Assembly: GCF_049727805.1 (NCBI RefSeq)
Contig: NZ_JBCNYA010000026.1
Span: forward strand, 1-64,000
From: Frateuria_A sp049727805
Lineage (GTDB): Bacteria > Pseudomonadota > Gammaproteobacteria > Xanthomonadales > Rhodanobacteraceae
DNA: 64,000 nt
Direction: 5' to 3'
Part shown: in pieces, positions 1-8,286 of the stretch
How the letters are laid out: every line of letters begins with the position of its first letter
Numbering within the stretch: position 1 is the stretch's first letter
Translations under genes and position numbers: made by a program
The notes under the pieces: generated by a model
Told to the model about the DNA's origin: nothing
The model's input: the letters and a program-made list of their open reading frames with translations, nothing else
Database searches by the model: none

Positions 1-25
1 CGTGGCCTGCGCTACGCAGGCCACG
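1..25. terminator. Perfect 11-bp hairpin at the window edge
   Basis: CGTGGCCTGCG (1-11), loop CTA, CGCAGGCCACG (15-25). It lies 58 bp downstream of the minus-strand gene ending at 83, so it may terminate that gene. A U-tract cannot be judged because the window begins here. A REP-type palindrome is the alternative. Confidence 0.45.
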
Positions 26-82
26 CGCCCGTTTGCATCCTGCGCACGTCCAGGAGCGCGGCCCGGAGCCCGCTGGTCGGGA

Positions 83-553
83 TCACTGTGCGGTCTTGAC
101 CGCCGCGGTGTCGCCCAGCCTGAGCTTCTGCCGCTGGTAGTCGATCAACAGCTGGTTGGCGTCCAGGTAGCGCTTTTCCTTCAGCGCGCCTTGCATCAAC
201 TGCGCGACCTCCTGGTCGCTCTTGCCGCGCAGCGACGTGTGGTGGATGTGCTGCGCAAGGTTCGGATCGTACGCATCGGCGACGACCTTGGCGCCCTGCG
301 GCGACATGCCCATACCCTGCCAGGCCTCGGCCAGCTTGGCGCGCAGCTTGGCCAGGTTGGCCATTGAATTCAGCCAGGCCTGGTGATCGCCCCGCTCGAA
401 GTCCCTTTCGGTATTCTGCCCTTGCCGATTCACCGAATCCGCATGCCTGCGCAGCATGTCCCCAAGAGGATCGCGCTGCTGCGACTGCTGTTGCGCATAC
501 GCCGCCGGCGCAACCAGTACCAGCATCGCGACAAAAAGAACGGACTTGCTCAT
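83..553 (-). CDS. Small exported protein, paralogue A
   Basis: A 156-residue precursor. The start at 553 is chosen because GGAGGG lies just upstream and because it opens directly on a Sec signal peptide (MSKSVLFVAMLVLVAPAAYA, cut before QQQSQ). The mature part is charged and helical, with a central segment AKLAEAWQGMGMSPQGAK and a C-terminal ANQLLIDYQRQKLRLG. No known domain is recognised. A clear paralogue lies at 11262-11717, sharing the signal-peptide pattern, the AEAW..MGMSPQGAK core and the tail. Likely periplasmic; function unknown. The sequence just upstream of the start also resembles that of the paralogue. Confidence 0.8.
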   Translation of the reverse strand: MSKSVLFVAMLVLVAPAAYAQQQSQQRDPLGDMLRRHADSVNRQGQNTERDFERGDHQAWLNSMANLAKLRAKLAEAWQGMGMSPQGAKVVADAYDPNLAQHIHHTSLRGKSDQEVAQLMQGALKEKRYLDANQLLIDYQRQKLRLGDTAAVKTAQ

Positions 554-661
554 CACGTCTCCCTCCAGATGTTTACGCCAGTCGACGACCGGCGAATGAC
601 CGTCCATCTCACCCCGCGCCACCCTACACCACGCCGATCCCACGTGGGAGTGGCCCGGCTG

Positions 662-994
662 TCACCTGACCACCACCAGCGGCGGCCGGAGCGGGCTGTG
701 CCGTGGCGCCGGCTCTCCGGTGTCCGCGTGAAAAACAGCGTATTGCTGCCGAGGCGTTCGAAAGCCACGTGGCCAGCGGTCGGCCCGGAACTCCTGCCGC
801 ACGCCGTGCACCGTGAGCGCGCGGTCGAACGCCGACACGCCGACCGGTTCGTAGCTCGGCGGCAGGTGGACGATGCCACTGCACCCGGTCGGGTCGCCTC
901 GGCGACTGCCTTTCATCGACTTCGCATGCACGGCCAGCATCGACACGCGGCCGGCGAGCGGCGGGTCGCCGTTGGCCGACGAGCGTAGGTCCAT
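662..994 (-). CDS. Possible small hypothetical protein
   Basis: An open frame of 110 codons beginning ATG at 994 (MDLRSSANGD) and ending LRPPLVVVR. It fills most of the 580-bp space between the exported-protein gene and the beta-lactamase gene. No domain, signal peptide or good ribosome-binding site is visible, and GC-rich DNA often yields chance frames. An internal ATG (MLAVHAKSM) could be the start. Treat as tentative. The remaining bases of this gap show nothing recognisable. Confidence 0.25.
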   Translation of the reverse strand: MDLRSSANGDPPLAGRVSMLAVHAKSMKGSRRGDPTGCSGIVHLPPSYEPVGVSAFDRALTVHGVRQEFRADRWPRGFRTPRQQYAVFHADTGEPAPRHSPLRPPLVVVR

Positions 995-1133
995 CCGCGG
1001 CCGATCGTAACGCCGGTCGCCGCGTCGCCGCGGCAGGCCTGTGCGTCGTGCCCCAAGCTCGCCCGCACCGCGGCCGCAAACCGGTAGATGATTCGCGCAG
1101 CATCGCCTCACCGCCACGCGCACCGGGTTTTCC

Positions 1134-2015
1134 ATGAAACGCCGCGACTTCATCAAGGGCAGCCTGCTGGGCGCCCTGCTGCCAGCCTCGCTGGTCCATG
1201 CCGCAGCCGCCGGCACTGGACAGGATCCGGCCACCCGGCTCGCCGCACTGGAGCGGCGGCACGGCGGGCGGCTGGGTGTGGCCATTCTCGATACCGCCAG
1301 CGGGCGTCGGGTGGCCTACCGCGGCGATGAACGCTTCCTCATGTGCAGCACCTTCAAGGTGCTCGCCGTGGCGGCGGTGCTGGCGCGGGTCGATCGCGGC
1401 GAGGAGCGGCTGGACCGCCGCATCGTGTTCGGCCGCGACGTGCTGCTCGGCCACGCCCCGGTCACGCGGCTGCACACCGGCGCGCCGGGGTTGCGCCTGG
1501 AGGAGTTGTGCGCGGCCGCGATCACGGTCAGCGACAACACTGCGGCGAACCTGCTGCTCACCGCCCTCGGCGGTCCCCAGGCGGTGACTGCCTTCGTGCG
1601 AGATCTGGGCGACCGCGTGACCCGGCTCGACCGCACCGAGCCGGAAGTCAACGTGACCCGCCCGGGCGATCCGCGCGACACCACCACCCCGGATGCGATG
1701 GTCGAGACGCTGCGCAAGCTGCTGCTCGGCGATGCGCTCAGGCCCGCATCGCGGGAACGGCTGCTGGCCTGGATGCGCGGCTGCCTGACCGGCACCGACA
1801 AGCTGCGCGCCGGCCTGCCCGAAGGCTGGAGCGCCGGCGACAAGACCGGCGCCGGTGCGCAGGGCGAAAGCAACGACGTCGCGATCCTGTTCCCGCCCGC
1901 GCAGGCACCGCTGCTGGTCGCCGCCTACTACGCCGCACCCGGCGCCGAGGCGCAGGAGCGCAGCGCGGTGCTGGCGCAGGTCGGCAGCATCGCCGCCTCG
2001 CTGCGGACCGCCTGA
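1134..2015 (+). CDS. Class A (serine) beta-lactamase
   Basis: 293 residues. It hydrolyses beta-lactams in the periplasm through an acyl-serine intermediate. The N-terminus MKRRDFIKGSLLGALL is a twin-arginine (Tat) signal. All class A motifs are present in order: CSTFK with nucleophile Ser72/Lys75 (Ambler 70/73), SDN at 132-134 (Ambler 130), EPEVN at 168-172 with general-base Glu168 (Ambler 166), and KTG at 236-238 (Ambler 234), followed by GAGAQGESNDVA. A Cys precedes the active serine, but no Cys follows KTG, so the disulfide of KPC/Sme-type carbapenemases is absent. Length is normal for the class. No LysR-type ampR regulator lies next to it. The substrate spectrum cannot be read from sequence alone. 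Confidence 0.93.
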   Translation: MKRRDFIKGSLLGALLPASLVHAAAAGTGQDPATRLAALERRHGGRLGVAILDTASGRRVAYRGDERFLMCSTFKVLAVAAVLARVDRGEERLDRRIVFGRDVLLGHAPVTRLHTGAPGLRLEELCAAAITVSDNTAANLLLTALGGPQAVTAFVRDLGDRVTRLDRTEPEVNVTRPGDPRDTTTPDAMVETLRKLLLGDALRPASRERLLAWMRGCLTGTDKLRAGLPEGWSAGDKTGAGAQGESNDVAILFPPAQAPLLVAAYYAAPGAEAQERSAVLAQVGSIAASLRTA

Positions 2016-2032
2016 CGGCGCGACGTGATCCG

Positions 2033-2443
2033 CTAACCTTTCGGCGAACGCCCGATGTACTCGACGCGGCGGAAGCGCAGCGCCGACCAGTCCTCGTCGA
2101 TGGCCACCTGGCGCACGCTGTCGAAGCCGAGCGCGCGGATGACGTCCCAGCCGGTATCGTGGTTGAACTCGCAGCGCTGGCGCCGGGAGGATGCCTTCGG
2201 GTAGGCGAACCACAGCACCGCGTCGCCGGGCGCCTTGGCGGCCAGCAGGTCCGACAGGGCGTCCAGCCTGGCCTGCGTGGTCACGAACGCCAGCGCGAAG
2301 GCGACCGTGGCCGCCTTCGCCGGATCGCGCAGGACGGTGACGCCTTCGAGCGCCCGCAGCTCCGGCTCGAAGGCCGGCGGTGGATCGACCACCAGGATCT
2401 CCTGCTGGCCCTTCAGGTTGAGCTTGGCGAAGACGGGCGGCAT
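2033..2443 (-). CDS. Conserved hypothetical protein (IDEDWSALRFR family)
   Basis: 136 residues from ATG at 2443 (MPPVFAKLNLKGQQEILVV). An upstream in-frame ATG exists, but this start gives the usual opening of such proteins. The core AFVTTQARLDALSDLLAAK, then VLWFAYPK, then a C-terminal VAIDEDWSALRFRRVEYI, resembles small soluble proteins common in proteobacteria and Bacteroidetes annotated without function (DUF3052-like; from memory). No signal peptide or membrane segment. It is convergent with the beta-lactamase gene, only 17 bp from its stop. Confidence 0.75.
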   Translation of the reverse strand: MPPVFAKLNLKGQQEILVVDPPPAFEPELRALEGVTVLRDPAKAATVAFALAFVTTQARLDALSDLLAAKAPGDAVLWFAYPKASSRRQRCEFNHDTGWDVIRALGFDSVRQVAIDEDWSALRFRRVEYIGRSPKG

Positions 2444-2557
2444 GCGGATTCCGGGTTCAACAGGATGAAGGTGCAGTTGTTTCCAGGACCTGTCGGGCAC
2501 GGCCCGCTCGCCCGATTGCGCCACCGCAGGTGCGAAGACGGTCCCGCCGGCGCGCCG

Positions 2558-3391
2558 TCAGCCCCACGAGGCCGACGCCACGATGCCGCGGGCCTTCTTC
2601 GGCAGGGCGATCTCGATGTGCAGGTTCGGCCGCAGCAGCGGCAGCCGGTCGAGCGTCCACTGCACGGCGCTCTTCCAGCGCACCCTGGAGCGCATGTAGG
2701 AAGGCATGAGCCGTGCCTTGAACGGCACGAAGTCGGGCGAAAGCAGGTGGAAGTAGCGCAGGACTTCCTTGCGGCTGTACTCGCGCCAGTGATGCCCGTA
2801 GGTATGCGTGCTGAGCACCTGGCTCACCGGGATGCCGCCGCCGTTGCCGCTCAGGTACCGGGCGAACTGCCAGGCCCGCCCCTTCCAGGAATAGTAGTTG
2901 GGCGTGGTCACCACGATGCGCCCGCCCGGGGCCAGGATGCGGTAGACCTGCCGCCAGAACTCGATCGGGTTGAAGGTGATGTGCTCGAGGATCTCGGTGA
3001 ACAGCACGACGTCCATCGAATCGTCGGGAATAGCCGCAAGCTCGGCGGCGTGCTCCAGGTCGGGACACGGCACGAGCGGAATGTCCATCGCCTGGGCCAG
3101 GCGGCGCACGCTCGGCTCCGCGAAGGTGCCGGGCAGGTCCACCGCGGTCACGTCGAAGCCGGCCTGCCGCCACATCACGGCCTGGTGCAGCCAGTGCGCG
3201 CCGATGTCGATGACGCGCCCGCCGTTTCCGTTCCAGGTGGAGCGGAATTCCTCCAGCGTCACCACGAAACGCCGGTAGTGGTCGGCGAGGTAGCTCTCCT
3301 CGGTGCCGCCGTTGCGCTGGAACAGCGCCAGGTAATCACGGTAGCCGGCATCGCCGGTGACACCTGCATCCATGTTGTCGGCCTGGTTCAT
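2558..3391 (-). CDS. Class I SAM-dependent methyltransferase
   Basis: 277 residues. The start at 3391 follows GGAAGAG at good spacing. The Rossmann SAM-binding signature VIDIGAHWLHQAV is at about residues 62-74, followed by the acidic strand-2 end VTAVDLPG, then the post-motif FTEILEHI and motif IV-like ILAPGGRIVVTTPNYYSW. The arrangement matches Methyltransf_11/23-type small-molecule or glycan methyltransferases; the substrate is unknown. The basic C-terminus (MPSYMRSRVRWK) has no membrane helix. The next gene upstream (M14-type peptidase) is 49 bp away in the same direction, so the two may be cotranscribed. Confidence 0.85.
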   Translation of the reverse strand: MNQADNMDAGVTGDAGYRDYLALFQRNGGTEESYLADHYRRFVVTLEEFRSTWNGNGGRVIDIGAHWLHQAVMWRQAGFDVTAVDLPGTFAEPSVRRLAQAMDIPLVPCPDLEHAAELAAIPDDSMDVVLFTEILEHITFNPIEFWRQVYRILAPGGRIVVTTPNYYSWKGRAWQFARYLSGNGGGIPVSQVLSTHTYGHHWREYSRKEVLRYFHLLSPDFVPFKARLMPSYMRSRVRWKSAVQWTLDRLPLLRPNLHIEIALPKKARGIVASASWG

Positions 3392-3440
3392 GGCTCTTCC
3401 CGGTCGGTCCGTCGTCTGCGATGGCTTGCGTGGCGCCGCG

Positions 3441-4358
3441 TTACGCGTGGGCAAGCGCGAAATCGATCGCCGCGCAGACGGCCGCCACCTGGGCCTCGTT
3501 GCACTGCTCGGGGGTCGCCCGCGGGCTGTCGGGGTAGACCTCGGTGGTGGTCTTGTAGCGCGCGTTGGTGATGCTTGCGCACAGGCCGAGCTGCCTGAGC
3601 GGGTAGTTGATGACGCCGGGCGCGACGACCGGCGAGCCGATGATCTGCCCGGCGGCGTCGGCGGGCGCAATGTGGGTGACCCTGGCCACGGCTGCGATCA
3701 CCGCCTGCTGGAAGGCCGGCTGTGGATCTTCCGTGTCGCCGACCAGGTAGAAGCCGTCGGGGATCTCGCCGGGCTCGAAGGCCACGCCATCGCGGGCGGC
3801 CAGCGCCGGGCGGAACTCGGACTCGTCCGAATCGGTGGTCTCGTGCAGGTCGATGTGTACCCGCACGCGGTCGCGCAACGGCTCGACCAGCCGCATCAGC
3901 GCCGTCGATTCCTGCGCGGGGCTGTCGACGCGGAACGAACGGTTGGGATCCAGCGCGTGCGCATTCCAGCGATGGATCCGTTCGTAGGCCCAGGGGCTGA
4001 CGCACGGCACGACGACCAGGTTGACCCGTCCCTCGTAGCGGGACGCATGCTTCTCCACGAACCGCAACGCGCCATGCACGCCGCTGGTCTCGTAGCCGTG
4101 CACGCCGCCGGTCACCAGCACGCACGGCAGCTCGTCGCGCCAGTCGCGGCTCCTGATCGCCAGCAGCGGGTAGGCGTCGGGCGGGTAGTCCAGATGGCCA
4201 TATTCGCTCACGTCCCAGCGCGCGCCCAGCGCGCGGACCGGGCCCAGCACGTCCGTTTCGAAACTACGCTTGCGGGTCTGCCCGGCAAGCCAGGCGGCCA
4301 CTTCCGCCTTGCCCCAGGGAACGCCGGGAGTGCCGATCGTGGAGGTGGTGGTCGTCAT
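3441..4358 (-). CDS. M14-type zinc carboxypeptidase / AspA-AstE-like
   Basis: 305 residues. The zinc site is visible as HGYE (about residues 87-90; H and E ligands) and the later HIDLHE (third ligand His). TTTEVYP near residue 270 carries the likely catalytic Glu. RWNAHALDPNRSF between them matches the substrate-binding Asn-Arg pair (N-x-NR) of M14 peptidases and succinylglutamate desuccinylase/aspartoacylases. No signal peptide, so it acts in the cytosol, probably removing an amino acid or acyl group from a small peptide or amide. The exact substrate is not determinable. Confidence 0.85.
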   Translation of the reverse strand: MTTTTSTIGTPGVPWGKAEVAAWLAGQTRKRSFETDVLGPVRALGARWDVSEYGHLDYPPDAYPLLAIRSRDWRDELPCVLVTGGVHGYETSGVHGALRFVEKHASRYEGRVNLVVVPCVSPWAYERIHRWNAHALDPNRSFRVDSPAQESTALMRLVEPLRDRVRVHIDLHETTDSDESEFRPALAARDGVAFEPGEIPDGFYLVGDTEDPQPAFQQAVIAAVARVTHIAPADAAGQIIGSPVVAPGVINYPLRQLGLCASITNARYKTTTEVYPDSPRATPEQCNEAQVAAVCAAIDFALAHA

Positions 4359-4546
4359 CGATTGTTCCGAAGCCGCGCAGGGAAAGTGACGGACTGTATC
4401 ACCCGTGCCGGCCGGTGCGGCATGGCGACCGGCCGCAGGCGCGGCGCGCGTGGAGCCGGCGCTTTACGCGGTCGTGGTCGATCGGCGACCGCGTGTTAAC
4501 CGCTCGCCCGCTAGCGTGTGGCCATCACCACTGCAGGAGTACGGCC

Positions 4547-4705
4547 ATGTCCCAGGGCGACAAGTCTTCATACACCGACAAGCAGAAGCGCCAGGCGGAA
4601 CACATCGAAAAAAGCGAGAAGAAGGAAGGCAAGTCGCAGGAGACTGCCGAGCGCATCGCCTGGGCGACGGTGAACAAGCAGGACGGCGGCGGCAAGAAGC
4701 ACTAG
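4547..4705 (+). CDS. Small hydrophilic KGK-rich protein
   Basis: 52 residues. ATG at 4547 follows GCAGGAG. The sequence MSQGDKSSYTDKQKRQAEHI ... AERIAWATVNKQDGGGKKH is extremely charged, lacks Cys and hydrophobic core, and ends in GGGKKH. It belongs to a widespread family of small basic proteins, often labelled plasmid-stabilisation or stress-related without experimental basis. A strong hairpin lies 32 bp after the stop. Confidence 0.8.
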   Translation: MSQGDKSSYTDKQKRQAEHIEKSEKKEGKSQETAERIAWATVNKQDGGGKKH

Positions 4706-4736
4706 ACCGCGGCATTTTTTTCGTCCTAACGACCGG

Positions 4737-4762
4737 ACCAGGGCGTCCCGCGACGCCCTGGT
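4737..4762. terminator. Bidirectional terminator hairpin
   Basis: Perfect 11-bp stem ACCAGGGCGTC / GACGCCCTGGT with loop CCGC, placed between the convergent small-protein gene (ends 4705) and the OmpH-like gene (ends 4811). A T-run (4714-4721) lies on the plus-gene side and serves as an A/U tract for the minus strand. Confidence 0.65.
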
Positions 4763-4810
4763 TCGTTCCGTGCGTGTGGCATGGCAGGTGGGCTGAAGTC
4801 CACCCGTGCC

Positions 4811-5413
4811 TTACTTGGCCGTATTGCTGTTGCTCGGCAGCGGTTCGAGGTCGAAGGTGATCGTGGTGACCTTGCGGTCCAGGCCCTGGACCACGTCGGG
4901 CGTCAGGTCATTGGTCATGTTGCCGCCCAGCACCGAATCGCGATCCAGCAGCAGGCCGCAGCGGTGGTTCTTGTAGACGGTGCTGACGATCGGTTCGGCG
5001 TCCTGGCCGATGCGCTGCATGGCCTTGGAGCGGGTCAACTGGATGCGCTGGTTGAGCTCGCCCGCCTGGCCCTGGAACGTCTGCACGCGCTGCTGCAGGG
5101 CTTCGCCCTGCTGCTTGCGCTGCGCCTCGCTCAGCGACGCGGCCTTCTGCTGGAAGCTCTGCAGGTCGGTATCGAGCGGCTTGCGCTGGTTGTCCAGCTG
5201 CGTCCGGGCCTGCTGGGCCAACTGCCCCAGCCGCTGGCTCGCCGCCTGGCCGACCTTCGATTGCGCGAAGACGCCCTCGCGCGAAAGCATGCATACGCCC
5301 GGCACGGCGTCGCCGCCCAGGCCTTCCGCTGCGCGCGCGGGTGACACGGGAAGGATGGAAAAGCCGGCCGCGGCAACCACGGCGGCGGCGAGCAGGGAGC
5401 GATGCAGGTTCAT
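4811..5413 (-). CDS. OmpH/Skp-family periplasmic chaperone-like protein
   Basis: 200 residues with a signal peptide ending ARA. The central part (about residues 50-130) is a long Gln/Ala-rich coiled coil (SQRLGQLAQQARTQLDNQRK onward), typical of the trimeric Skp/OmpH tentacles that hold unfolded outer-membrane proteins. The C-terminus after TVYKNHRCG is longer than in E. coli Skp and has two cysteines (VCML and HRCG) that could pair. It stands alone, not in the bamA-skp-lpxD cluster, so it is probably a paralogue rather than the main Skp. Periplasmic location is inferred from the signal. Confidence 0.8.
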   Translation of the reverse strand: MNLHRSLLAAAVVAAAGFSILPVSPARAAEGLGGDAVPGVCMLSREGVFAQSKVGQAASQRLGQLAQQARTQLDNQRKPLDTDLQSFQQKAASLSEAQRKQQGEALQQRVQTFQGQAGELNQRIQLTRSKAMQRIGQDAEPIVSTVYKNHRCGLLLDRDSVLGGNMTNDLTPDVVQGLDRKVTTITFDLEPLPSNSNTAK

Positions 5414-5515
5414 GGGTTCGTCCAGTAGTGGCTTTGGGCAATGGTCCGTGGGACCCCTCGCGGGGCTGGCGGTTCCCCAGCATACCCAAGCGGGGCGTCG
5501 CGGGCTCGGGATCGG

Positions 5516-6034
5516 CTACATCTGCTCCATCGGCAGCACGCGCCTGCGGGTGCGCTCGCGCAGCGAACACTCGCGCAGGGTGTCGGCCATGGCCTCCAGG
5601 CCGGGGATGCCGAACAGCTCGACCACCGGCATCTCCGCGTCCGACGAGTGCAGTTGCACCCGGCAAAGACCCAGCATCCGCATGCCCAGCGGCTTGAAGA
5701 TGTCGAAGTGGTCGATGCGGAACAGCTCCACGTTGTCCTGCGCCTTGGAGAACAGGCCGCGCTCGACGCGCACGCGCTGGGTGGTGATGGTGAAGGTGAG
5801 GCTCAGGCTGCGCAGCCAGTAGACCAGCAGGCCGATGCCGAGCGTGCAGACCACCACCACGTATTGCCCGAAGGTGTAGATCACTTTCGGATGGCCGGCG
5901 AACAGGGTCTGCTCCGCGGTGGTCTCGTGCGCGGCGACGTACGCGTCGAGGTCCGTGCCGCAATACCGGCACTTGTGGGCGGCCGCCTGGATCAGCTCGG
6001 CGCAGGCCGGGCAACGCTTCATCTCGTCGTTCAT
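5516..6034 (-). CDS. Zinc-ribbon plus bacterial PH-domain membrane protein
   Basis: 172 residues from ATG at 6034. Residues 7-26 hold a zinc ribbon (CPAC ... CRYCG). One or two membrane segments follow (VVVVCTLGIGLLVYWL, about residues 58-74). Then comes a bacterial PH (YdbS/bPH2-like) domain with the usual LTFTITTQRVRVERGLFSK start and a VELFRIDHFDIFKP strand pair. Function unknown; such proteins sit in the inner membrane with the ribbon in the cytosol. It ends in a basic tail. Confidence 0.8.
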   Translation of the reverse strand: MNDEMKRCPACAELIQAAAHKCRYCGTDLDAYVAAHETTAEQTLFAGHPKVIYTFGQYVVVVCTLGIGLLVYWLRSLSLTFTITTQRVRVERGLFSKAQDNVELFRIDHFDIFKPLGMRMLGLCRVQLHSSDAEMPVVELFGIPGLEAMADTLRECSLRERTRRRVLPMEQM

Positions 6035-6495
6035 GGCTCTTCGGTTCCGTTCGACCGCAGCGGTCGCCGCCGCGATGGTAGCGCCGACTTGTGCGGTAGG
6101 CGGTGCATCTTGCATCAGGCAAGGCGCGGCGAAGCGATACACAGGCATGATGGCAGGCCCCGGCCAGCGGGCCTTGCGCGCGGCTGGAGGCGGGACCGGC
6201 TTCCCGGCCGGTATCCCCCTGCCAGGCGCGACCGTGCTTCGATGCGATCTTCGCAAAGCACGTGGCAATCTCCGCGCCGTTCCGGGCCCGCAGCCCCCGA
6301 TCGCTTCAGCCCGGCGAACCTGCGCAGCGCCACAGCATGCATTCCCAAAAGGCGCGCGGTCGCGATCGCACCCCCATCGGAAACCGCCGCGCCCTCGCGG
6401 CCGCAGCGAATCCGCCAGGCGGTCGCATGCACGACGCCGCACGGCGGCCCGGACGCGCGCCGTCGATTCCAGTTCCCCACCCGAGCGAGGATGCG
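6035..6495. other. Intergenic region between divergent genes, with hairpin
   Basis: 461 bp without a credible gene. The one clear structure is a hairpin at 6233-6262: CGTGCTT, a 3-nt bulge, TGCGA, loop TCT, TCGCA, AAGCACG. It may be a REP-type element or part of a leader. Promoters for both flanking genes must lie here, but no convincing -35/-10 pair was identified. Confidence 0.4.
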
Positions 6496-7098
6496 ATGTA
6501 CACCACGACGACACCAGCCCGGATCGATCCCTGCGTAAGCCGGCTGATCGAGATGCTTGCGCCAGGCGGGCAGGCCAGCTACCTAGCGGTCCGCCCGGAG
6601 CCCGACGCCACCGTCAACGGATGCTTTTCCAACGTGCGCGCCAAGAGCGAACGCGATGGCGGCCGCATGCTGTGCGGCTGGCAGCTCTGGGAGTGGCCAC
6701 AGGTGCTGGTCGAAGCCGAGTTCCATGCAGTCTGGCTGTCGCCGCAAGGCCACATGGAGGAAATCACTCCCAAGCCGCACGGCGAGACGTCGGTACTGTT
6801 CGTGCCGGACGAGCGGCGCAGCTACGACGGCCAGGTGGTCGACAACGTGCGCGTGGCGCTGCACGACGACCAGTTGATCGAGCACTTCATCCGCGTATCG
6901 CACGCCATCGCGCAGGCCATGGCGTGCAGTGCGCGCGACCACGAGCCGCCGGAGCGGATCGCGCCGCTGCGCCAGGTGCAGCGCTTCCTCGGGCGTTCCA
7001 TCCACTCGGGCCTGCGCGAACACGATCCGTGCCCCTGCGGCAGCGGATCGCGCTACCGGCGATGCCACGGCCACGAACTCGAGCGCGCGCTGGCCTGA
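6496..7098 (+). CDS. SEC-C motif protein
   Basis: 200 residues. ATG at 6496 follows GAGCGAGG. The N-terminal 170 residues form a domain of unknown function (WQLWEWPQVLVEAEFHAVW; GETSVLFVPDERRSYDG). The C-terminus DPCPCGSGSRYRRCHGH (about 177-193) is a SEC-C zinc motif (CxCx8CH), as in the SecA tail, which can bind zinc and the ribosome or SecB. Cytosolic; function unknown. Confidence 0.82.
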   Translation: MYTTTTPARIDPCVSRLIEMLAPGGQASYLAVRPEPDATVNGCFSNVRAKSERDGGRMLCGWQLWEWPQVLVEAEFHAVWLSPQGHMEEITPKPHGETSVLFVPDERRSYDGQVVDNVRVALHDDQLIEHFIRVSHAIAQAMACSARDHEPPERIAPLRQVQRFLGRSIHSGLREHDPCPCGSGSRYRRCHGHELERALA

Positions 7099-7110
7099 GG
7101 CGCCGCCGGA

Positions 7111-7515
7111 TCACGGCCCGTCGGCGACGACCGTGCCCTGGTGATAGACGGCCTGCCAGCCTTCCGCTGCCCGGCGCCAAAGGGTCGCCCGGCGGGTGAT
7201 GCGGCCGGACTGGTCGAGCGTGTACGTGGCCAGGAACAGGTCGGTCGCGACCTGCTGGCATCGGAAGTCGCTGACGCCAAGCGGTTCGGCTGCCGCCGGT
7301 TCCCGGTGCCGCGCTTCCAGCGTGTCCAGCACGAAGGCCCGCGAGTAGATCTGGCCGGACGCACCGACCTCCCAGAACTCCGGCGCCGTCATCCGCCCGA
7401 AATCGTCCCGCGTGGTGCCGAACTCGAGGCGGTGGAAGAGCGGCTCGCGCGCGGCCAGTTCGGCGTGCATCGCCTCGCCGGCAGCCATCGATCGGGTGTC
7501 AGTTTCAGCGGTCAT
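7111..7515 (-). CDS. DUF4440 / NTF2-like protein
   Basis: 134 residues. The pattern EPLFHRLEFGTTRDDFGRMTAPEFWEVGASG, then YSRAFVLDTLEAR, then DLFLATYTLDQSGRITRRATLWRR..GWQAVYHQGTVV, is the cone-shaped NTF2/SnoaL fold of DUF4440. The start at 7515 overlaps the last 11 bp of the upstream 2H phosphoesterase gene, so the pair is very likely cotranscribed and translationally coupled. No enzymatic residues can be assigned with confidence. Confidence 0.8.
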   Translation of the reverse strand: MTAETDTRSMAAGEAMHAELAAREPLFHRLEFGTTRDDFGRMTAPEFWEVGASGQIYSRAFVLDTLEARHREPAAAEPLGVSDFRCQQVATDLFLATYTLDQSGRITRRATLWRRAAEGWQAVYHQGTVVADGP

Positions 7516-8038
7516 GCGGTGCGTCCGGCAGGTCGAACACGTGCATCGTTTCCCAGCGCCCCGACGAGTTCCCGATCAACGCCACCGCCGAGCAGGTGCT
7601 TTCGACGGGGCCATGCTTCTGCATGATGGCCTCCAGTTCTGTCGCCGCGGCCTCCACGTCTGCCGCGCGTCCATGGGCCACCGTCAGATGCGGGACGATG
7701 GATTCGAATTCGCCGCGGAACGGCGGGTAGTCCGGGAAGCTGCGCGCCAGGTTCTGCGTCAGCACGATGAAGGGAGCCGCCGGCTCGGGCGCAAGGTAGG
7801 CGACAGCCGGAAAGCGCCGCACCTTCCTGAGCGTGAAACGGAAGGCCGCGACCTGGCCGAGCGCCCGGCCTGCCTGCTCGAGCACGGCCGAGGTGATGCG
7901 TTCGGGCGGCATGAACGGCATGAGCACGGTGATGTGCGCCGGCACGCCGAGCCTCGCCGACGCATCGAATCGTTCGCGCAACGGACGGACGCAACACTCG
8001 GCTTCGGGTACGCGGACGATGAAGGCGGAGTCAGCCAT
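7505..8038 (-). CDS. 2'-5' RNA ligase / 2H phosphoesterase family
   Basis: 177 residues with the two signature H-x-T motifs of the 2H superfamily: HITVLMPF (about residues 36-43) and HLTVAHG (about 117-123). Such enzymes act on 2'-5' phosphodiester or cyclic phosphate bonds in RNA or nucleotides. It is the first gene of a two-gene unit with the DUF4440 gene (11-bp overlap). No signal peptide. Confidence 0.85.
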   Translation of the reverse strand: MADSAFIVRVPEAECCVRPLRERFDASARLGVPAHITVLMPFMPPERITSAVLEQAGRALGQVAAFRFTLRKVRRFPAVAYLAPEPAAPFIVLTQNLARSFPDYPPFRGEFESIVPHLTVAHGRAADVEAAATELEAIMQKHGPVESTCSAVALIGNSSGRWETMHVFDLPDAPHDR

Positions 8039-8286
8039 CGATCAGTTACGACATGTGCCCGGGAAGGACGGATGATTATGCCCGGTTCCCTTTGCGCCTC
8101 CTTTGTTCCCACTATGGGCGCGTGAGGCCAACGCCCGGCCGGCGAGGGTCCCGGCGCAAGAAAGCCGGGTTGCCTCTTTCGATCGGGACACCGTTCGCAC
8201 TCCCGGCAGCGACATGACAAATGACAGTGCCCCGCCGTGCCGGCCGGGGCTAGGCTCCGGAGGCTCTCCCCACCAAGGACATGGTC

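Noticed and set aside
1134..2015. Carbapenemase of the KPC/Sme type
   Set aside because: The Cys before the active Ser is present but the partner Cys after KTG is not, so the defining disulfide cannot form.
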